A stretch of 64,000 nt of DNA from Planctomycetota bacterium (GCA_016350165.1 CP066225.1:868001-932000); one strand, 5' to 3'. Positions 17,873-26,942 are shown, counted from the first letter of the stretch. Notes: generated by a model not told the origin, from the sequence alone. Translations and numbers: made by a program.

Positions 17873-18544
17873 ATGACGCACTGGTCTGAAAAGCATGGCA
17901 TTGGATGGAGTGAAAGCGTTGAGCGTGATGACGTTCGACGCGAGCTTTATGCGCAAGCTGAAGCAAGACTGGCGTTAGCGCGTCGCCGCCTTGAAGAGGC
18001 GAGACGGCAGAAGGGTGAGTCGAAGCCACAGTTAAAGCTGGTTGGTTTTGATGAAGAACCATCTGTTGATGAATCTGAGTTTGAGAAACCAAAACGGCCA
18101 CATAGTGGTAAGCGAAGGGGTTGGAATCAAGTTCATGAAGAAGAACTAAGTTCCTTTACTACACCTAATCATGAAATAGGCGAGCCGATTGCTGAAACGA
18201 CTGATCCGAGATGGGTTTTGGCGGTACGTACTGCGGCTGTAATGGAAGGTAGTGTTGTGCGGCCTGAGGATCGTGAGAAGATGATTAAGATGGGCAAGTC
18301 GTTTGGCATGAGTGGGTTTGATTGCAATCTAGTTATCGCGATATTGCAAGATCAAGCGAGACGTGGGAACTTGCCTGAATATTGTCCACAGCTAGCGCAT
18401 AAGCAATTACAGCTGATTCCTTTACCCCGCCCCAATCCGTTGAATCAGCCGATTGAAATGAATAGGGGAATGAGAAATTCATTGATCATCACAGGGATAC
18501 TTGCTCTCGAAGTATTCGTGTTATGGATGATGTTCGCTAAATAA
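17873..18544 (+). CDS. Unknown protein with C-terminal membrane anchor
   Basis: This 223-residue protein has no recognised domain. Residues ~15-50 form a charged, Ala/Arg/Glu-rich, likely coiled-coil helix (EAQ-type: AEARLALARRRLEEARRQK). A polar linker follows, then a folded-looking segment (~105-170, DPRWVLAVRTAAVMEGSVVR through DQARRGNLPEY), a Pro-rich stretch and one terminal membrane helix (SLIITGILALEVFVLWMMF). The topology suggests a tail-anchored cytoplasmic protein. The start ATG 17873 follows a purine-rich stretch. It converges with the EPS locus. Confidence 0.6.
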   Translation: MTHWSEKHGIGWSESVERDDVRRELYAQAEARLALARRRLEEARRQKGESKPQLKLVGFDEEPSVDESEFEKPKRPHSGKRRGWNQVHEEELSSFTTPNHEIGEPIAETTDPRWVLAVRTAAVMEGSVVRPEDREKMIKMGKSFGMSGFDCNLVIAILQDQARRGNLPEYCPQLAHKQLQLIPLPRPNPLNQPIEMNRGMRNSLIITGILALEVFVLWMMFAK

Positions 18545-18566
18545 AACAAAATAAAAATCTTCGCCA

Positions 18567-18610
18567 ACAAGATGCTTAACCCGCTCAAATTTGACAGCGG
18601 GTTATCTTGT
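18567..18610. terminator. Hairpin between convergent transcription units
   Basis: Nested arms ACAAGAT (18567-18573) with ATCTTGT (18604-18610) and AACCCGCT (18578-18585) with AGCGGGTT (18596-18603) form one long stem, placed between the rightward unknown gene and the leftward end of the EPS locus. It lacks a clear T tract on either side. Confidence 0.6.
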
Positions 18611-18641
18611 ATTAGGGATGATTGGTGATTGTGAATGATTG

Positions 18642-20078
18642 TTATTTTAAGCCAACGACTTGTTTGAATGTGAGAATGGTGAGTTTTACATCAAGTATGA
18701 AGGACATGTTTTCTACATATTGAAGGTCATACTTAATCCATTCTTGAAAGTCGAGCCCTTCATCGCGTGATCGATAGACCTGCCACATGCCTGTGATGCC
18801 GGGACGTACAGAAAGTCGAGCTTCACGCCATGCAGGACAGAATTGATTTTCACTTCGAGGCGATGGACGAGGGCCGACGATAGACATGTGACCTAACAAG
18901 ACGTTGAGGAATTGAGGTAGTTCATCAATGTTGAGTTTACGAATGATGCGGCCTGTAATGGTGTGTCTTGGATCTTTTTCGATATAGAAGTGAGGACCAT
19001 CTGACACGTTTTCTTTTTGTAAATCTTCTTTGATTTTTTCTGCGTTGTTACGCATAGAACGGAATTTAATACATGGGAATTGTTTGCCGTTGATTGTTTC
19101 TCGCTGATGAGCAAAGAAGAAGGGACGACCATCTTCAAACCAAATTGCGAGCATAACAATTGGGAAAATTGGCAGAACAATTAATAGTACGATAATAGAA
19201 AAAACAATATCAAAAGCGCGTTTCGCAAAACGTTGTGAGGATGAAAGACGTCGGGGTTTCACATCATCAAAATTAAAATTGCGTTTAGGATCAATGTCTG
19301 GCGCAATAAGTTCCCATTTCAATTCTTCAGCTTGTGGGCGTTGATCGGGTGCGTCCCAAATAACTGCGGGGCCAACGACCGAATCAATTTTATGTAGATT
19401 ACGCCCTGCTCCAATCCAAACGGGACCGACGAAACGTGTGCCATTTTGCGGTGCACTATCAGGTAATGTCCAAACATCAAGTTCGCGATTCACACGCTGG
19501 GCAGTATGTATGGTTGCATCGGGGCGTCGCCATGTGTTGACGAGATGACGCATGTATTTCTGCACTTCTGACTCTCGTGTACTGTCGTAAATCGTTGCGG
19601 TGAGTGACGAAGAAGCACGATCAGTTTGAGGAATGTCCTTCCTGAGTTGCCGCCATGCGGAGCGTTCGTCGGCGAAGCGTTGCCATGATTCTGCGATGAC
19701 AATGTCAGGTGTAAGTGCGACACGTTCAACGAGTTGCTGAGAGGAGCCATAGAGGCGTTCAAAGCGAATAAAGTGCTCTTGATGATCTGTGATGATGCGT
19801 TCTTTGTAGCCGTGATCTTGAGGATCATGGAGACGCAGCAAGAGAAGGTGCGGCCGGAGCCAATTGAGGATATCGAGAATGGGCTTGAACTTGAAAGTAA
19901 CCAATGAGTGTTGATCTATGAGTAAATAAAGTTCTGCGGATCGATTGAGTTGTACGTTTGAATTGAGCCGAACCACTTGTGTATTGCGCGCAGCCCAAAA
20001 CCGATCGTGGAGTTGATGAGGCGTGAGACCCCAGATCGTACGTTCGAGTTCAGGCGTATTTGATGCTTGTATGATCAT
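18642..20078 (-). CDS. Undecaprenyl-phosphate sugar transferase
   Basis: 478 residues. The C-terminal ~200 residues are a bacterial sugar-transferase domain (PF02397 type): one membrane segment (FDIVFSIIVLLIVLPIFPIV), then CIKFRSMRNNAE, RKLNIDELPQFLNVLLG, MSIVGPRP and RPGITGMWQVYRS. It starts EPS repeat-unit assembly by moving sugar-1-phosphate to undecaprenyl phosphate. The N-terminal ~270 residues are soluble and of unknown function, in place of the four membrane helices of WbaP-type enzymes. It is the last gene of the leftward EPS locus, 35 bases after the tyrosine kinase gene. Confidence 0.88.
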   Translation of the reverse strand: MIIQASNTPELERTIWGLTPHQLHDRFWAARNTQVVRLNSNVQLNRSAELYLLIDQHSLVTFKFKPILDILNWLRPHLLLLRLHDPQDHGYKERIITDHQEHFIRFERLYGSSQQLVERVALTPDIVIAESWQRFADERSAWRQLRKDIPQTDRASSSLTATIYDSTRESEVQKYMRHLVNTWRRPDATIHTAQRVNRELDVWTLPDSAPQNGTRFVGPVWIGAGRNLHKIDSVVGPAVIWDAPDQRPQAEELKWELIAPDIDPKRNFNFDDVKPRRLSSSQRFAKRAFDIVFSIIVLLIVLPIFPIVMLAIWFEDGRPFFFAHQRETINGKQFPCIKFRSMRNNAEKIKEDLQKENVSDGPHFYIEKDPRHTITGRIIRKLNIDELPQFLNVLLGHMSIVGPRPSPRSENQFCPAWREARLSVRPGITGMWQVYRSRDEGLDFQEWIKYDLQYVENMSFILDVKLTILTFKQVVGLK

Positions 20079-20113
20079 TACCAGGTAAGGATGAATTCAT
20101 GTGTGTGGTATGG

Positions 20114-22546
20114 CTATGCAGTACGTTTGTTTTTTCGGACAGACCCATAGGAAGCGACTGCGGATGCAAGTGGACCGTAGCGTTCGGATTGTTGTTGTGT
20201 GAATACTTCCCGTGGAAGAAGGTCTGACTGCCTGCGTGATTGAGCAGCGGACATGGTTGCGTAGGATGTTTTTTGCATGTCTTCACTGAGTGCGTGATTG
20301 AAGACAACACCTGCAACCTTGGCTTTAAGTGAGTATAGGTGCTCAAAGGATTTATAGGTAAGGCTCTTATTGTCGCCACGTGAAACGACCATAATAACGT
20401 TGTCCACGTTACTGGACATGATGGAAGCCTCGAGTGAGCCGAGAACAGGGCCAGTATCAACGAGGATAATGTCATAATAACGACGAGCTTGGTCTACAAG
20501 CTTACGTAACTCGACTGGTGATAGTTGGCCTGCGTGGTGAGGTTGAGCATTTCCAATTGGTAAGACGTGAAGGTTTTCGATATCAGTGGTGCCAATGGCG
20601 TCACGGAAATTGAGGCCGGCACATACTTCAAGAATACCAACGGCCGTTTCCTGTTGCTGCTCAAGTGCGTGGTTGACTTGTTCTTGTGATGCCATCTGAC
20701 GATCAACGATGAACTGGGCTTCAGTGATGTTTCTATTTCGAACTGCTAAGTGGACTTCGTGTACTTGAGTTTCAGTCAGGATATTATTGTTGAAAAGAAC
20801 TTCTGAAAGCGGCATATGAACAGCGATATCAAGACGCCGAGTCAAGCCACCTGCGACTAGATCGGAGTCGATTAATAATGTTTTAGAGCCCGTTGCAGCA
20901 AACGACAATCCCAATGAAATTGTCATGGAAGTTTTACCTGATCCAGCAGCAGGGCCTGTCACCGAATAAGCAAGGCCCATACGTTCATTTTCATCTGGGG
21001 CTGCAGCAATTTGTAGCAATGCCCGAATGTGATGAACTGCATGTGATGCGATGGCTGCCTGTTCGGGGTCTGTCAGTTCAGATGGCAGTGTTGGCAACAC
21101 ACCAAGCATACGAACATCTTTGAAGCCTGCCTGCGCGTCTTCAGCATGTCGTAAGCGGCGATCTGCGAGGCCGACCAACAGAATAATGCCAACACCAAAG
21201 CCAGCTCCACCAGCAAAACCTACGAGGCCAAATTGCATACGCTTAGCACTGTTGTAAGGTTCGAGTGGATAGTCACCTGAATTGAGAACATCAACTGTTT
21301 GATCTTCTGGCTGCTCAACTTCAAGCTTTTCAAGGCGTGTATTTGTGAAGTTCAGGTCGTCTTTAGTTTCACCAATTTCTTCGTTGATCTGTGCGATCTT
21401 GTTGATTCGTTCTGCAAGGGTCAGTGCTGCAGCTTCTTTCTCGTCAATCTCTTCTTCCAGTGTCTGTTCACGTGCACGCAATTGTTTGATTGGTGATTGA
21501 GGTGCACCGGATGCATCAAGCGCTAGCCCACTACCTGAAAGTACATATTGATCAATTTGCCTTTTCACAGCACGCAACTCGGCACGAGTATTTTGAACTT
21601 CTTGGTGGCCTGCACCGATACCACGTGTGTCGTACATATGAAGACGTGCTTCAAGCAATTCTTTTTGTGAGAGCATTGTGCGGATATGTGGGTCTGTTAA
21701 TGCAAGCTGAGCGACAATTGCATCAGAAGCCATTGCGTTATCTTTGCCACCAGAATCAGAGGTTGGCGCGTTGTTATAGCTTGGAACAAAGGATTTAATT
21801 TTTTCTTGCAGATCTCTTAATTCAAGTTTAATTTCTTGAATGTTATTTCGTAAGTTGTCATGTTCAACAATAATCGTTGTTTCGGTGCCAAACTCACTGA
21901 TGAGGAAATTTTTTTCTTGTTGAAGTCTTGAAATTTTGTTTTGCTCTGCTTGCCTGATTGTACGAATCTGGTTGATCTTATCTGAACCACGTTTCTTATA
22001 TTCATTACGTGTGTAAGTTAAATATGCATCTAGAACGGATTGAACACCAGCTTGCGCTTTATCAGGTGAATCATTAACGAAAGCAAAATTAATCACTTCT
22101 AGCTTACGGGGGTGATTAACGACTAGATTATGCAGAATGATTTCGAGTGCAGTAGCTTTAGGGAGCTTTCCGAAGTACTGTTCGAATCGCGGGTCAATGA
22201 TTGCTTCATTTAAAACTTGCGGTGATTTAATTAGCTGAACTTGAGATTCCATGTATGAATCGAAGGTGTTAATTTGGAAACGTGTATCGACATCGTTGTA
22301 GAGAAGTACATCACGTGATTGAGGGATTCGAATCTGAGCATGCGATTGAAATTCGTTACCTTTTCTGAAATAACCTGCCATTCCGCCTGCAAGACCGAAA
22401 ACTGTCGCAAGAATGATCGCCCAATGATAACGTCCACGTAAGAGCATCAATACACGATTGGTTTGGCGTGGTTGATCCTTGGACTCCATACCATCCCAAT
22501 TTGCCATACCAAATTGCGACATATCATCAAAATCATTAGTGGCCAT
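20114..22546 (-). CDS. Polysaccharide chain-length regulator / BY-type tyrosine kinase
   Basis: 810 residues. It has an N-terminal Wzz domain with membrane helix ~40-58, long coiled coils (~180-415), a second membrane helix (~440-462) and a cytoplasmic CpsD/BY-kinase domain. Walker A is GPAAGSGKTS (531-540), A' LLIDSD and Walker B DIILVDTGP. It controls EPS polymerisation and export. An insertion of about 60 residues (585-650) follows the A' motif and looks like the N-terminal domain of type II secretion ATPases. The C-terminal tail has only two tyrosines (YGPL, YGSV) instead of a cluster. ATG 22546 has GGAG 7 bases upstream; the upstream TTG overlaps that RBS. Confidence 0.9.
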   Translation of the reverse strand: MATNDFDDMSQFGMANWDGMESKDQPRQTNRVLMLLRGRYHWAIILATVFGLAGGMAGYFRKGNEFQSHAQIRIPQSRDVLLYNDVDTRFQINTFDSYMESQVQLIKSPQVLNEAIIDPRFEQYFGKLPKATALEIILHNLVVNHPRKLEVINFAFVNDSPDKAQAGVQSVLDAYLTYTRNEYKKRGSDKINQIRTIRQAEQNKISRLQQEKNFLISEFGTETTIIVEHDNLRNNIQEIKLELRDLQEKIKSFVPSYNNAPTSDSGGKDNAMASDAIVAQLALTDPHIRTMLSQKELLEARLHMYDTRGIGAGHQEVQNTRAELRAVKRQIDQYVLSGSGLALDASGAPQSPIKQLRAREQTLEEEIDEKEAAALTLAERINKIAQINEEIGETKDDLNFTNTRLEKLEVEQPEDQTVDVLNSGDYPLEPYNSAKRMQFGLVGFAGGAGFGVGIILLVGLADRRLRHAEDAQAGFKDVRMLGVLPTLPSELTDPEQAAIASHAVHHIRALLQIAAAPDENERMGLAYSVTGPAAGSGKTSMTISLGLSFAATGSKTLLIDSDLVAGGLTRRLDIAVHMPLSEVLFNNNILTETQVHEVHLAVRNRNITEAQFIVDRQMASQEQVNHALEQQQETAVGILEVCAGLNFRDAIGTTDIENLHVLPIGNAQPHHAGQLSPVELRKLVDQARRYYDIILVDTGPVLGSLEASIMSSNVDNVIMVVSRGDNKSLTYKSFEHLYSLKAKVAGVVFNHALSEDMQKTSYATMSAAQSRRQSDLLPREVFTQQQSERYGPLASAVASYGSVRKNKRTA

Positions 22547-23092
22547 ATAACGCTCCAAAACATCTGATCCATCGCTGCTATATTGCTAAAGCCTTAGCCT
22601 GTATTCTGCTGCAAGCGCAATGTATGCGTGTATTTGTTACAGATTGTTATCACAGACTTTACTGGCTTAAACCCTGTAGCTGATTCTCAACAGATGCTTC
22701 TACTGAACTCATGCCCATTCAATGGGTATTGGTTTAGTAGATTTCTTCTCATTAGATTTTTCGCACCATAGTTTGGTTTAGCAGATTTGAGGGATAAGGA
22801 TTGTCGCCATAGCGGGTTATACTTATTGTCCTCTGTTATCCCTAAACACAATGTAAAAATGCGTATGCATGAAACTTCAGTTCCATGCACAGTGCTACAT
22901 ACATCTGAACATACCCCCCTATTTGCCAGCCTATTGAACAGAAGAAAGACGACTAGACGTCGATCAGGCAGAGATATGTCCTCAACGATAAATAATAACC
23001 AGTAGATGGTTTATATGCCAAAGAAAGGAGGCAAAGGTAGGGTTTATATGTACTCAAATATGCTGCTTATGCACATTGTTTGGGTGAGTTGC
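22547..23092. promoter_or_regulatory. Intergenic regulatory region upstream of the BY-kinase gene
   Basis: The 546 bases hold no supported gene but carry repeats. A 24-base inverted repeat with one mismatch (TGCATGAAACT...AGTTCCATGCA) lies at 22866-22889. Two 16-base direct repeats, TTGGTTTAGTAGATTT at 22729-22744 and TTGGTTTAGCAGATTT at 22773-22788, follow. There is also a CCCATT/AATGGG hairpin at 22713-22725 and an inverted GGGATAA/TTATCCC pair around 22791-22845. The region probably holds the promoter and control sites for the last two EPS genes. Confidence 0.45.
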
Positions 23093-23995
23093 TCACTGTT
23101 CCTTAGGAACCGAAAAACGACGCATTGGAATAGCGGTCCAAAAGAGCAATCTGATGATGATGTAGTAGATAGCGATTGATAAGAATAGTGTGATCCATGC
23201 GATGTAGGGCATGAGACTATGCACCCACAATGGATCGTATACGTTGTATAGCCATGTTGTAGATAGAGATCTTAGGATGCTGGCGAGAAGCGCAATAAAC
23301 GGACTGATGAGCATTAAGATAACACGTGCTGAAGATTTCAAGGGCAAACCAAATGCGAAAGCGTAGGACATCAGAACAAAAGCCATGAATAAACCCATGA
23401 TTCGTCCCGTTTCTGAAATCAAAATAGGTAAATTATCATCATTGATAAGAATGTTGCCTTCACGCATAATCTCGCTGCCAAAAATGCTATAAATAACCTG
23501 CGTAATGTCAGTGGTAGCTGCTTGAATGGGCTCTGATATGAAATACGCAATTGGTGTTGGAATTGGGATTATCATAAAGAGTACGACAAAAGCTGGTAGA
23601 AATCGTCTGGGAATGTTCATGCCGATGACTGATATAACAAAACCAATGACAACCAATAGCGAGCCAAGTGCTGTAATGGTAAATACAGTTTTAAATTTTC
23701 CGTACTCAACCAATCCCCAGCCTAACGCAATAAAAAGAAGCCCTGCCCATGCATGAGATGGTGTACAAAATCGCATACGATGCCGTCTCACATAAAAAAG
23801 CCATACTGATATAAATGGCACAGCAAGTACATAAAGAGCATGATTGTAATATACAGCGGTTATCCAAATTACTCGCCATGTGTTGAAGGTGAGTGTAATA
23901 CTTACCGCAAGCATTATGCATACCAAAACAATATGCGCCATGGTCCAGCCATTACGTGATAATGTTCTTGGGATTATCGATGGTGTGGTATTCAA
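23093..23995 (-). CDS. Exosortase-like membrane protein lacking the catalytic cysteine
   Basis: About 300 residues with eight or so membrane helices and the layout of exosortase/archaeosortase proteins. It has an early YYNHALYVLAVPFISVWLFY segment, a PIPTPIAYF segment, ASILRSLSTTWLY with the conserved Arg (242) and DPLWVHSL with the conserved His (259). Where the family has its catalytic Cys (in an EACSG-type motif), this protein reads ISETGRIMG; its only cysteines (26 and 77) lie elsewhere. It may be inactive or use other chemistry. The start is TTG 23995, one base after the upstream stop, or ATG 23941. It sits inside the EPS locus, as EPS-linked exosortases do. Confidence 0.7.
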   Translation of the reverse strand: MNTTPSIIPRTLSRNGWTMAHIVLVCIMLAVSITLTFNTWRVIWITAVYYNHALYVLAVPFISVWLFYVRRHRMRFCTPSHAWAGLLFIALGWGLVEYGKFKTVFTITALGSLLVVIGFVISVIGMNIPRRFLPAFVVLFMIIPIPTPIAYFISEPIQAATTDITQVIYSIFGSEIMREGNILINDDNLPILISETGRIMGLFMAFVLMSYAFAFGLPLKSSARVILMLISPFIALLASILRSLSTTWLYNVYDPLWVHSLMPYIAWITLFLSIAIYYIIIRLLFWTAIPMRRFSVPKEQ

Positions 23996-23996
23996 T

Positions 23997-24878
23997 TTAT
24001 TCTATGTTTGAACTTATGACTGTATCGACTATTGATTGGTTACTAGCGACATAACCATTAGGAGCAATCACTGATCTTACAATAACAGCATTTTCCTCAA
24101 TGACGCTGCCTTCAAGTACGACAGAGTCATGAACGATTGCGGTTGGATGCATTTTAGCTTTGGTATCAACAATACTAAAGGTTGCCTGCCAATCTTCTAG
24201 AGTCTGCTCCCTATGATCAACAAGATGATTAAAAACGTGAAATTCTTTAATCGCATTCAGGTAACTATCTAAAGTTCGTACTTGGAATGTCTGAACAGTG
24301 TTACTGCGATGCACTCTAACATCATGCTTTTTTGAAATTTGAGGTAATGCTTGCTCTTTAATGTCAACATATCCAACTTTACCAATTGTCTTTAATATAC
24401 CCGATCGAATCAGCATAATATCAGAAGGTGTGCCATCCTGTTCTGCTGCAATTGCGATATCTGCTTTAACTGTGGCAAGTTCTCTAACCATGTCTTTAAC
24501 AGAGCCTAAAACAACTTGTGCAGCATTTGCAACAAACAGGAATTCATCATCATCGTATTCTTCTGCTAAATCACGTAATAAGCCCCCAGTACCACGAAAT
24601 GCAAATGGATCTTGCTCAAAAGTCATCTTAATCCTTGAACTGGCTTGATGCGATAAATCATATAATACACTTGATCGATCCTGCATAATTCTGACATGTA
24701 GCTTTGCCTCTGACAATGAAGTTGCTAAATCGTTGAGCTGCCTTTGCCACGCATCAAGAATCGTGCAGTCCCCGTCAATCGGCAATGATAAAAAACCTTG
24801 ACTGATAGCACGTCTGAGTGGTGACGGACGAACAGAACCCGCGAGCAATACAACTGCTTTTAAGTTCAATTCTTCCAT
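23997..24878 (-). CDS. Degenerate nucleotidyltransferase-like protein with C-terminal beta-helix
   Basis: About 293 residues. It starts LKAVVLLAGSVRPSPLRRAI like sugar-nucleotide pyrophosphorylases (LKAVILAGGxGTRL...). The Gly-rich GTR signature and the downstream Lys are gone, and the metal Asp position after EFLFVANAA is not acidic. The C-terminal ~50 residues (HPTAIVHDSVVLEGSVIEEN) are a short left-handed beta-helix. It may be a regulatory pseudoenzyme or a diverged transferase. It is translationally close to the exosortase-like gene (stop and start one base apart), suggesting a joint role. ATG 24878 is preferred over the upstream TTG. Confidence 0.6.
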   Translation of the reverse strand: MEELNLKAVVLLAGSVRPSPLRRAISQGFLSLPIDGDCTILDAWQRQLNDLATSLSEAKLHVRIMQDRSSVLYDLSHQASSRIKMTFEQDPFAFRGTGGLLRDLAEEYDDDEFLFVANAAQVVLGSVKDMVRELATVKADIAIAAEQDGTPSDIMLIRSGILKTIGKVGYVDIKEQALPQISKKHDVRVHRSNTVQTFQVRTLDSYLNAIKEFHVFNHLVDHREQTLEDWQATFSIVDTKAKMHPTAIVHDSVVLEGSVIEENAVIVRSVIAPNGYVASNQSIVDTVISSNIE

Positions 24879-24931
24879 AGTTATTTCTTTCAATTCAATG
24901 TCTTTGATTTAAGTCGATGCAATAATCCATT

Positions 24932-25714
24932 TTATTTATTACACAATTTTAGACGCTTTTTAATAGATTGATACATTAAATAAAATACAAATGGAACACC
25001 ATGCATCAAATATCTTTTAGCAAGGCGGCCGGGCTCTTGAACCAGCCTGTGCAACCATTCAAGTCCAATCCGCTGCATCCATGCTGGGGCTCTTCTCACA
25101 TGCCCGGAGATAAAAGACAAAGAAATACCAATACCTAAAAACCATGTATTGGGCATCAGCGATTTTAATTCTTTGATTAACAACTCTTGTTTAGGTGATC
25201 CCAAAGCAACATAAACAATATCTGGATGACTATCAGTCAATAACGTTTTGATCTTTTCTATTTGTATTTGATCTTTTTCAAAACCAAAAGGAGGTGAGTA
25301 AAATCCAGCAATTTTCAAATCCGAATGACGTTGATTTAAAACATTGGCTGATTTTTCACAGGCATCTTCTTCCCCTCCTAAAAGATAGATTGAAAAGCCA
25401 TTTGTAGCTGCTGATTCTGTGAGTGAATTAATCAAATTTGAACCTGCAACTCTTTCAGGTAACGGAGTACCTTGAAGTTTGCTCGCCCATACTAACGGCA
25501 TTCCATCCGCAACTATAAGATTAGCTTCACAACATAATTCCTTAAATTCCAAACTATGATGTAAACGATACATGTGATCCAAGTTTGGTGTAATGACCCA
25601 ACCGCCAATATGGCGATGCAATTTTTCGATAATATATTCAATACACTGCGATTCAGTGATTTGATTTATGCTTACATTAAGTAAATCAATATTTGGCAAT
25701 TCACTATTCATCAT
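24932..25714 (-). CDS. WecG/TagA/CpsF family glycosyltransferase
   Basis: 260 residues matching the GT26 family. It has TPNLDHMYRLHHS, VADGMPLVWASKLQGTPLPE, RVAGSNLI, FSIYLLGGEE, PDIVYVALGSPKQE and GIGISLSFISGHVRRAPAWM, with a basic C-terminal helix that binds the membrane. It transfers a sugar (ManNAc/ManNAcA or similar) to a lipid-linked intermediate in EPS or O-antigen assembly. It starts with ATG 25714, just past the preceding stop. Confidence 0.92.
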   Translation of the reverse strand: MMNSELPNIDLLNVSINQITESQCIEYIIEKLHRHIGGWVITPNLDHMYRLHHSLEFKELCCEANLIVADGMPLVWASKLQGTPLPERVAGSNLINSLTESAATNGFSIYLLGGEEDACEKSANVLNQRHSDLKIAGFYSPPFGFEKDQIQIEKIKTLLTDSHPDIVYVALGSPKQELLIKELKSLMPNTWFLGIGISLSFISGHVRRAPAWMQRIGLEWLHRLVQEPGRLAKRYLMHGVPFVFYLMYQSIKKRLKLCNK

Positions 25715-25717
25715 TAT

Positions 25718-26938
25718 TTAGCTGCTAACGTCGTCGTGCGGAGTAGTTTTGCGTTTGGTTTTATTCCATACTGTTTGTCTTTGAAAAACAGCTCGAATAT
25801 AGATTGGCAATTTCCAAATAATATACTTAGGAATCTTTATCCATATATTGTTTGGCAGTTTCTCTTTAGAATGTTTTTTCGTAGACGCAATCATGCAATA
25901 AATAAGTAAGAATATAATAAACACAATAAGTAAAATTGGCAGATATTGACCTAAAACAATACCTATTAATAGAACCAAAAATGACAAGACCACGCACAAT
26001 ATCCCATACAGTATTAATGGGGGATATAGTAAATCAATAGCATAAAACAGAATTGCCAAATCTCTATGCTTAAGTGCATTTACAAGTAATTTCTTGAATG
26101 AAGATTTAATCACTGAAAGATGTCCATGTTCCCAGCGTTGACGTTGATCCTTGGCATCTGAAGCTTGTTCTGGAAGCTCTGAAAAAACTCTCGCATTACT
26201 TAGCTTTGCCCCCTGACCTCGCAAAACTAAATCGACACCCATCTGCATATCTTCAACAATATGCCCGTGCTCAAAATCATATTCGCAAAAAACTTGATAC
26301 GGGAGAGCAAAACCAGATCCAGTTATGTGAACATTATCAGCTATAATATTTAATCCAATCATCCTTGTTTGATTTTTAATCATAAATGCCAAAGCAGAAA
26401 GCTGAATTGGTAAATTCGAATCTTCGGGTACTTTCATCGTATAAATTGCTTGTACTGCTCTATTATACTTTTTAGCTTCAAGAGATATTCTATTTAACGC
26501 GCCATCTTCCAATCTACAATCCGCATCAATAACACACACAACATCAACCGAAGATTCCTTGATACTTTTTTTAGCTGAGGATATCGCATAACTTTTCCCC
26601 TTTTTATTCTCATTATTTACAACTATGACGGCATCTGTATATTGACGTGAAATTTCTTCTGTTTTATCTGAACAATTATGCGCAACTACAATAATCTTAT
26701 CTTTAGGGCTAATTTGCCCTTTAATATCTTTCAATGTGCTTTCAATACATTTCTCTTCATTGTGTGCTGGAACAACAATCGCTTTTGATACAGATTCTAT
26801 TTCTTTATCTGTGATTTGCTTTGAATCCTCGAAATTCGCTAACAATGCTAACCAGCATTCAACAGTTAGGAACAACAGTGATCCTATCAGAATCATGCTG
26901 ATCAACCATAACAGAATATTAAGCATAAAAACGAGCAT
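25718..26938 (-). CDS. Processive GT2 glycosyltransferase, membrane-bound
   Basis: About 406 residues. It has N-terminal membrane helices (~1-30), a GT2 catalytic domain with IVVPAHNEE, VCVIDADCR (DxD), GHIVEDMQMG and RQRWEHGH (Q/RxxRW-like), then two or three C-terminal membrane helices and a basic tail. This is the cellulose/hyaluronan synthase-like arrangement, so it may polymerise or extend a chain rather than add one sugar. A TTG frame runs back to 26965, overlapping the upstream gene; ATG 26938 is chosen at the first membrane segment, with the purine-rich AAGAAAG about 14-20 bases before it. Confidence 0.85.
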   Translation of the reverse strand: MLVFMLNILLWLISMILIGSLLFLTVECWLALLANFEDSKQITDKEIESVSKAIVVPAHNEEKCIESTLKDIKGQISPKDKIIVVAHNCSDKTEEISRQYTDAVIVVNNENKKGKSYAISSAKKSIKESSVDVVCVIDADCRLEDGALNRISLEAKKYNRAVQAIYTMKVPEDSNLPIQLSALAFMIKNQTRMIGLNIIADNVHITGSGFALPYQVFCEYDFEHGHIVEDMQMGVDLVLRGQGAKLSNARVFSELPEQASDAKDQRQRWEHGHLSVIKSSFKKLLVNALKHRDLAILFYAIDLLYPPLILYGILCVVLSFLVLLIGIVLGQYLPILLIVFIIFLLIYCMIASTKKHSKEKLPNNIWIKIPKYIIWKLPIYIRAVFQRQTVWNKTKRKTTPHDDVSS

Positions 26939-26942
26939 CTGT

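Noticed and set aside
18567-18610. Considered as an attachment-site-like inverted repeat
   Set aside because: It lies between convergent genes as a terminator would, with no integrase or tRNA nearby.
22787-23005. Rightward open frame in the EPS regulatory region
   Set aside because: It overlaps repeats and a palindrome and has no RBS or domain.
23093-23995. Cysteine loss in the exosortase-like protein as a frameshift artefact
   Set aside because: The flanking helices and conserved Arg and His remain in one frame across the motif, so a shift would not explain it, although a point error cannot be excluded.
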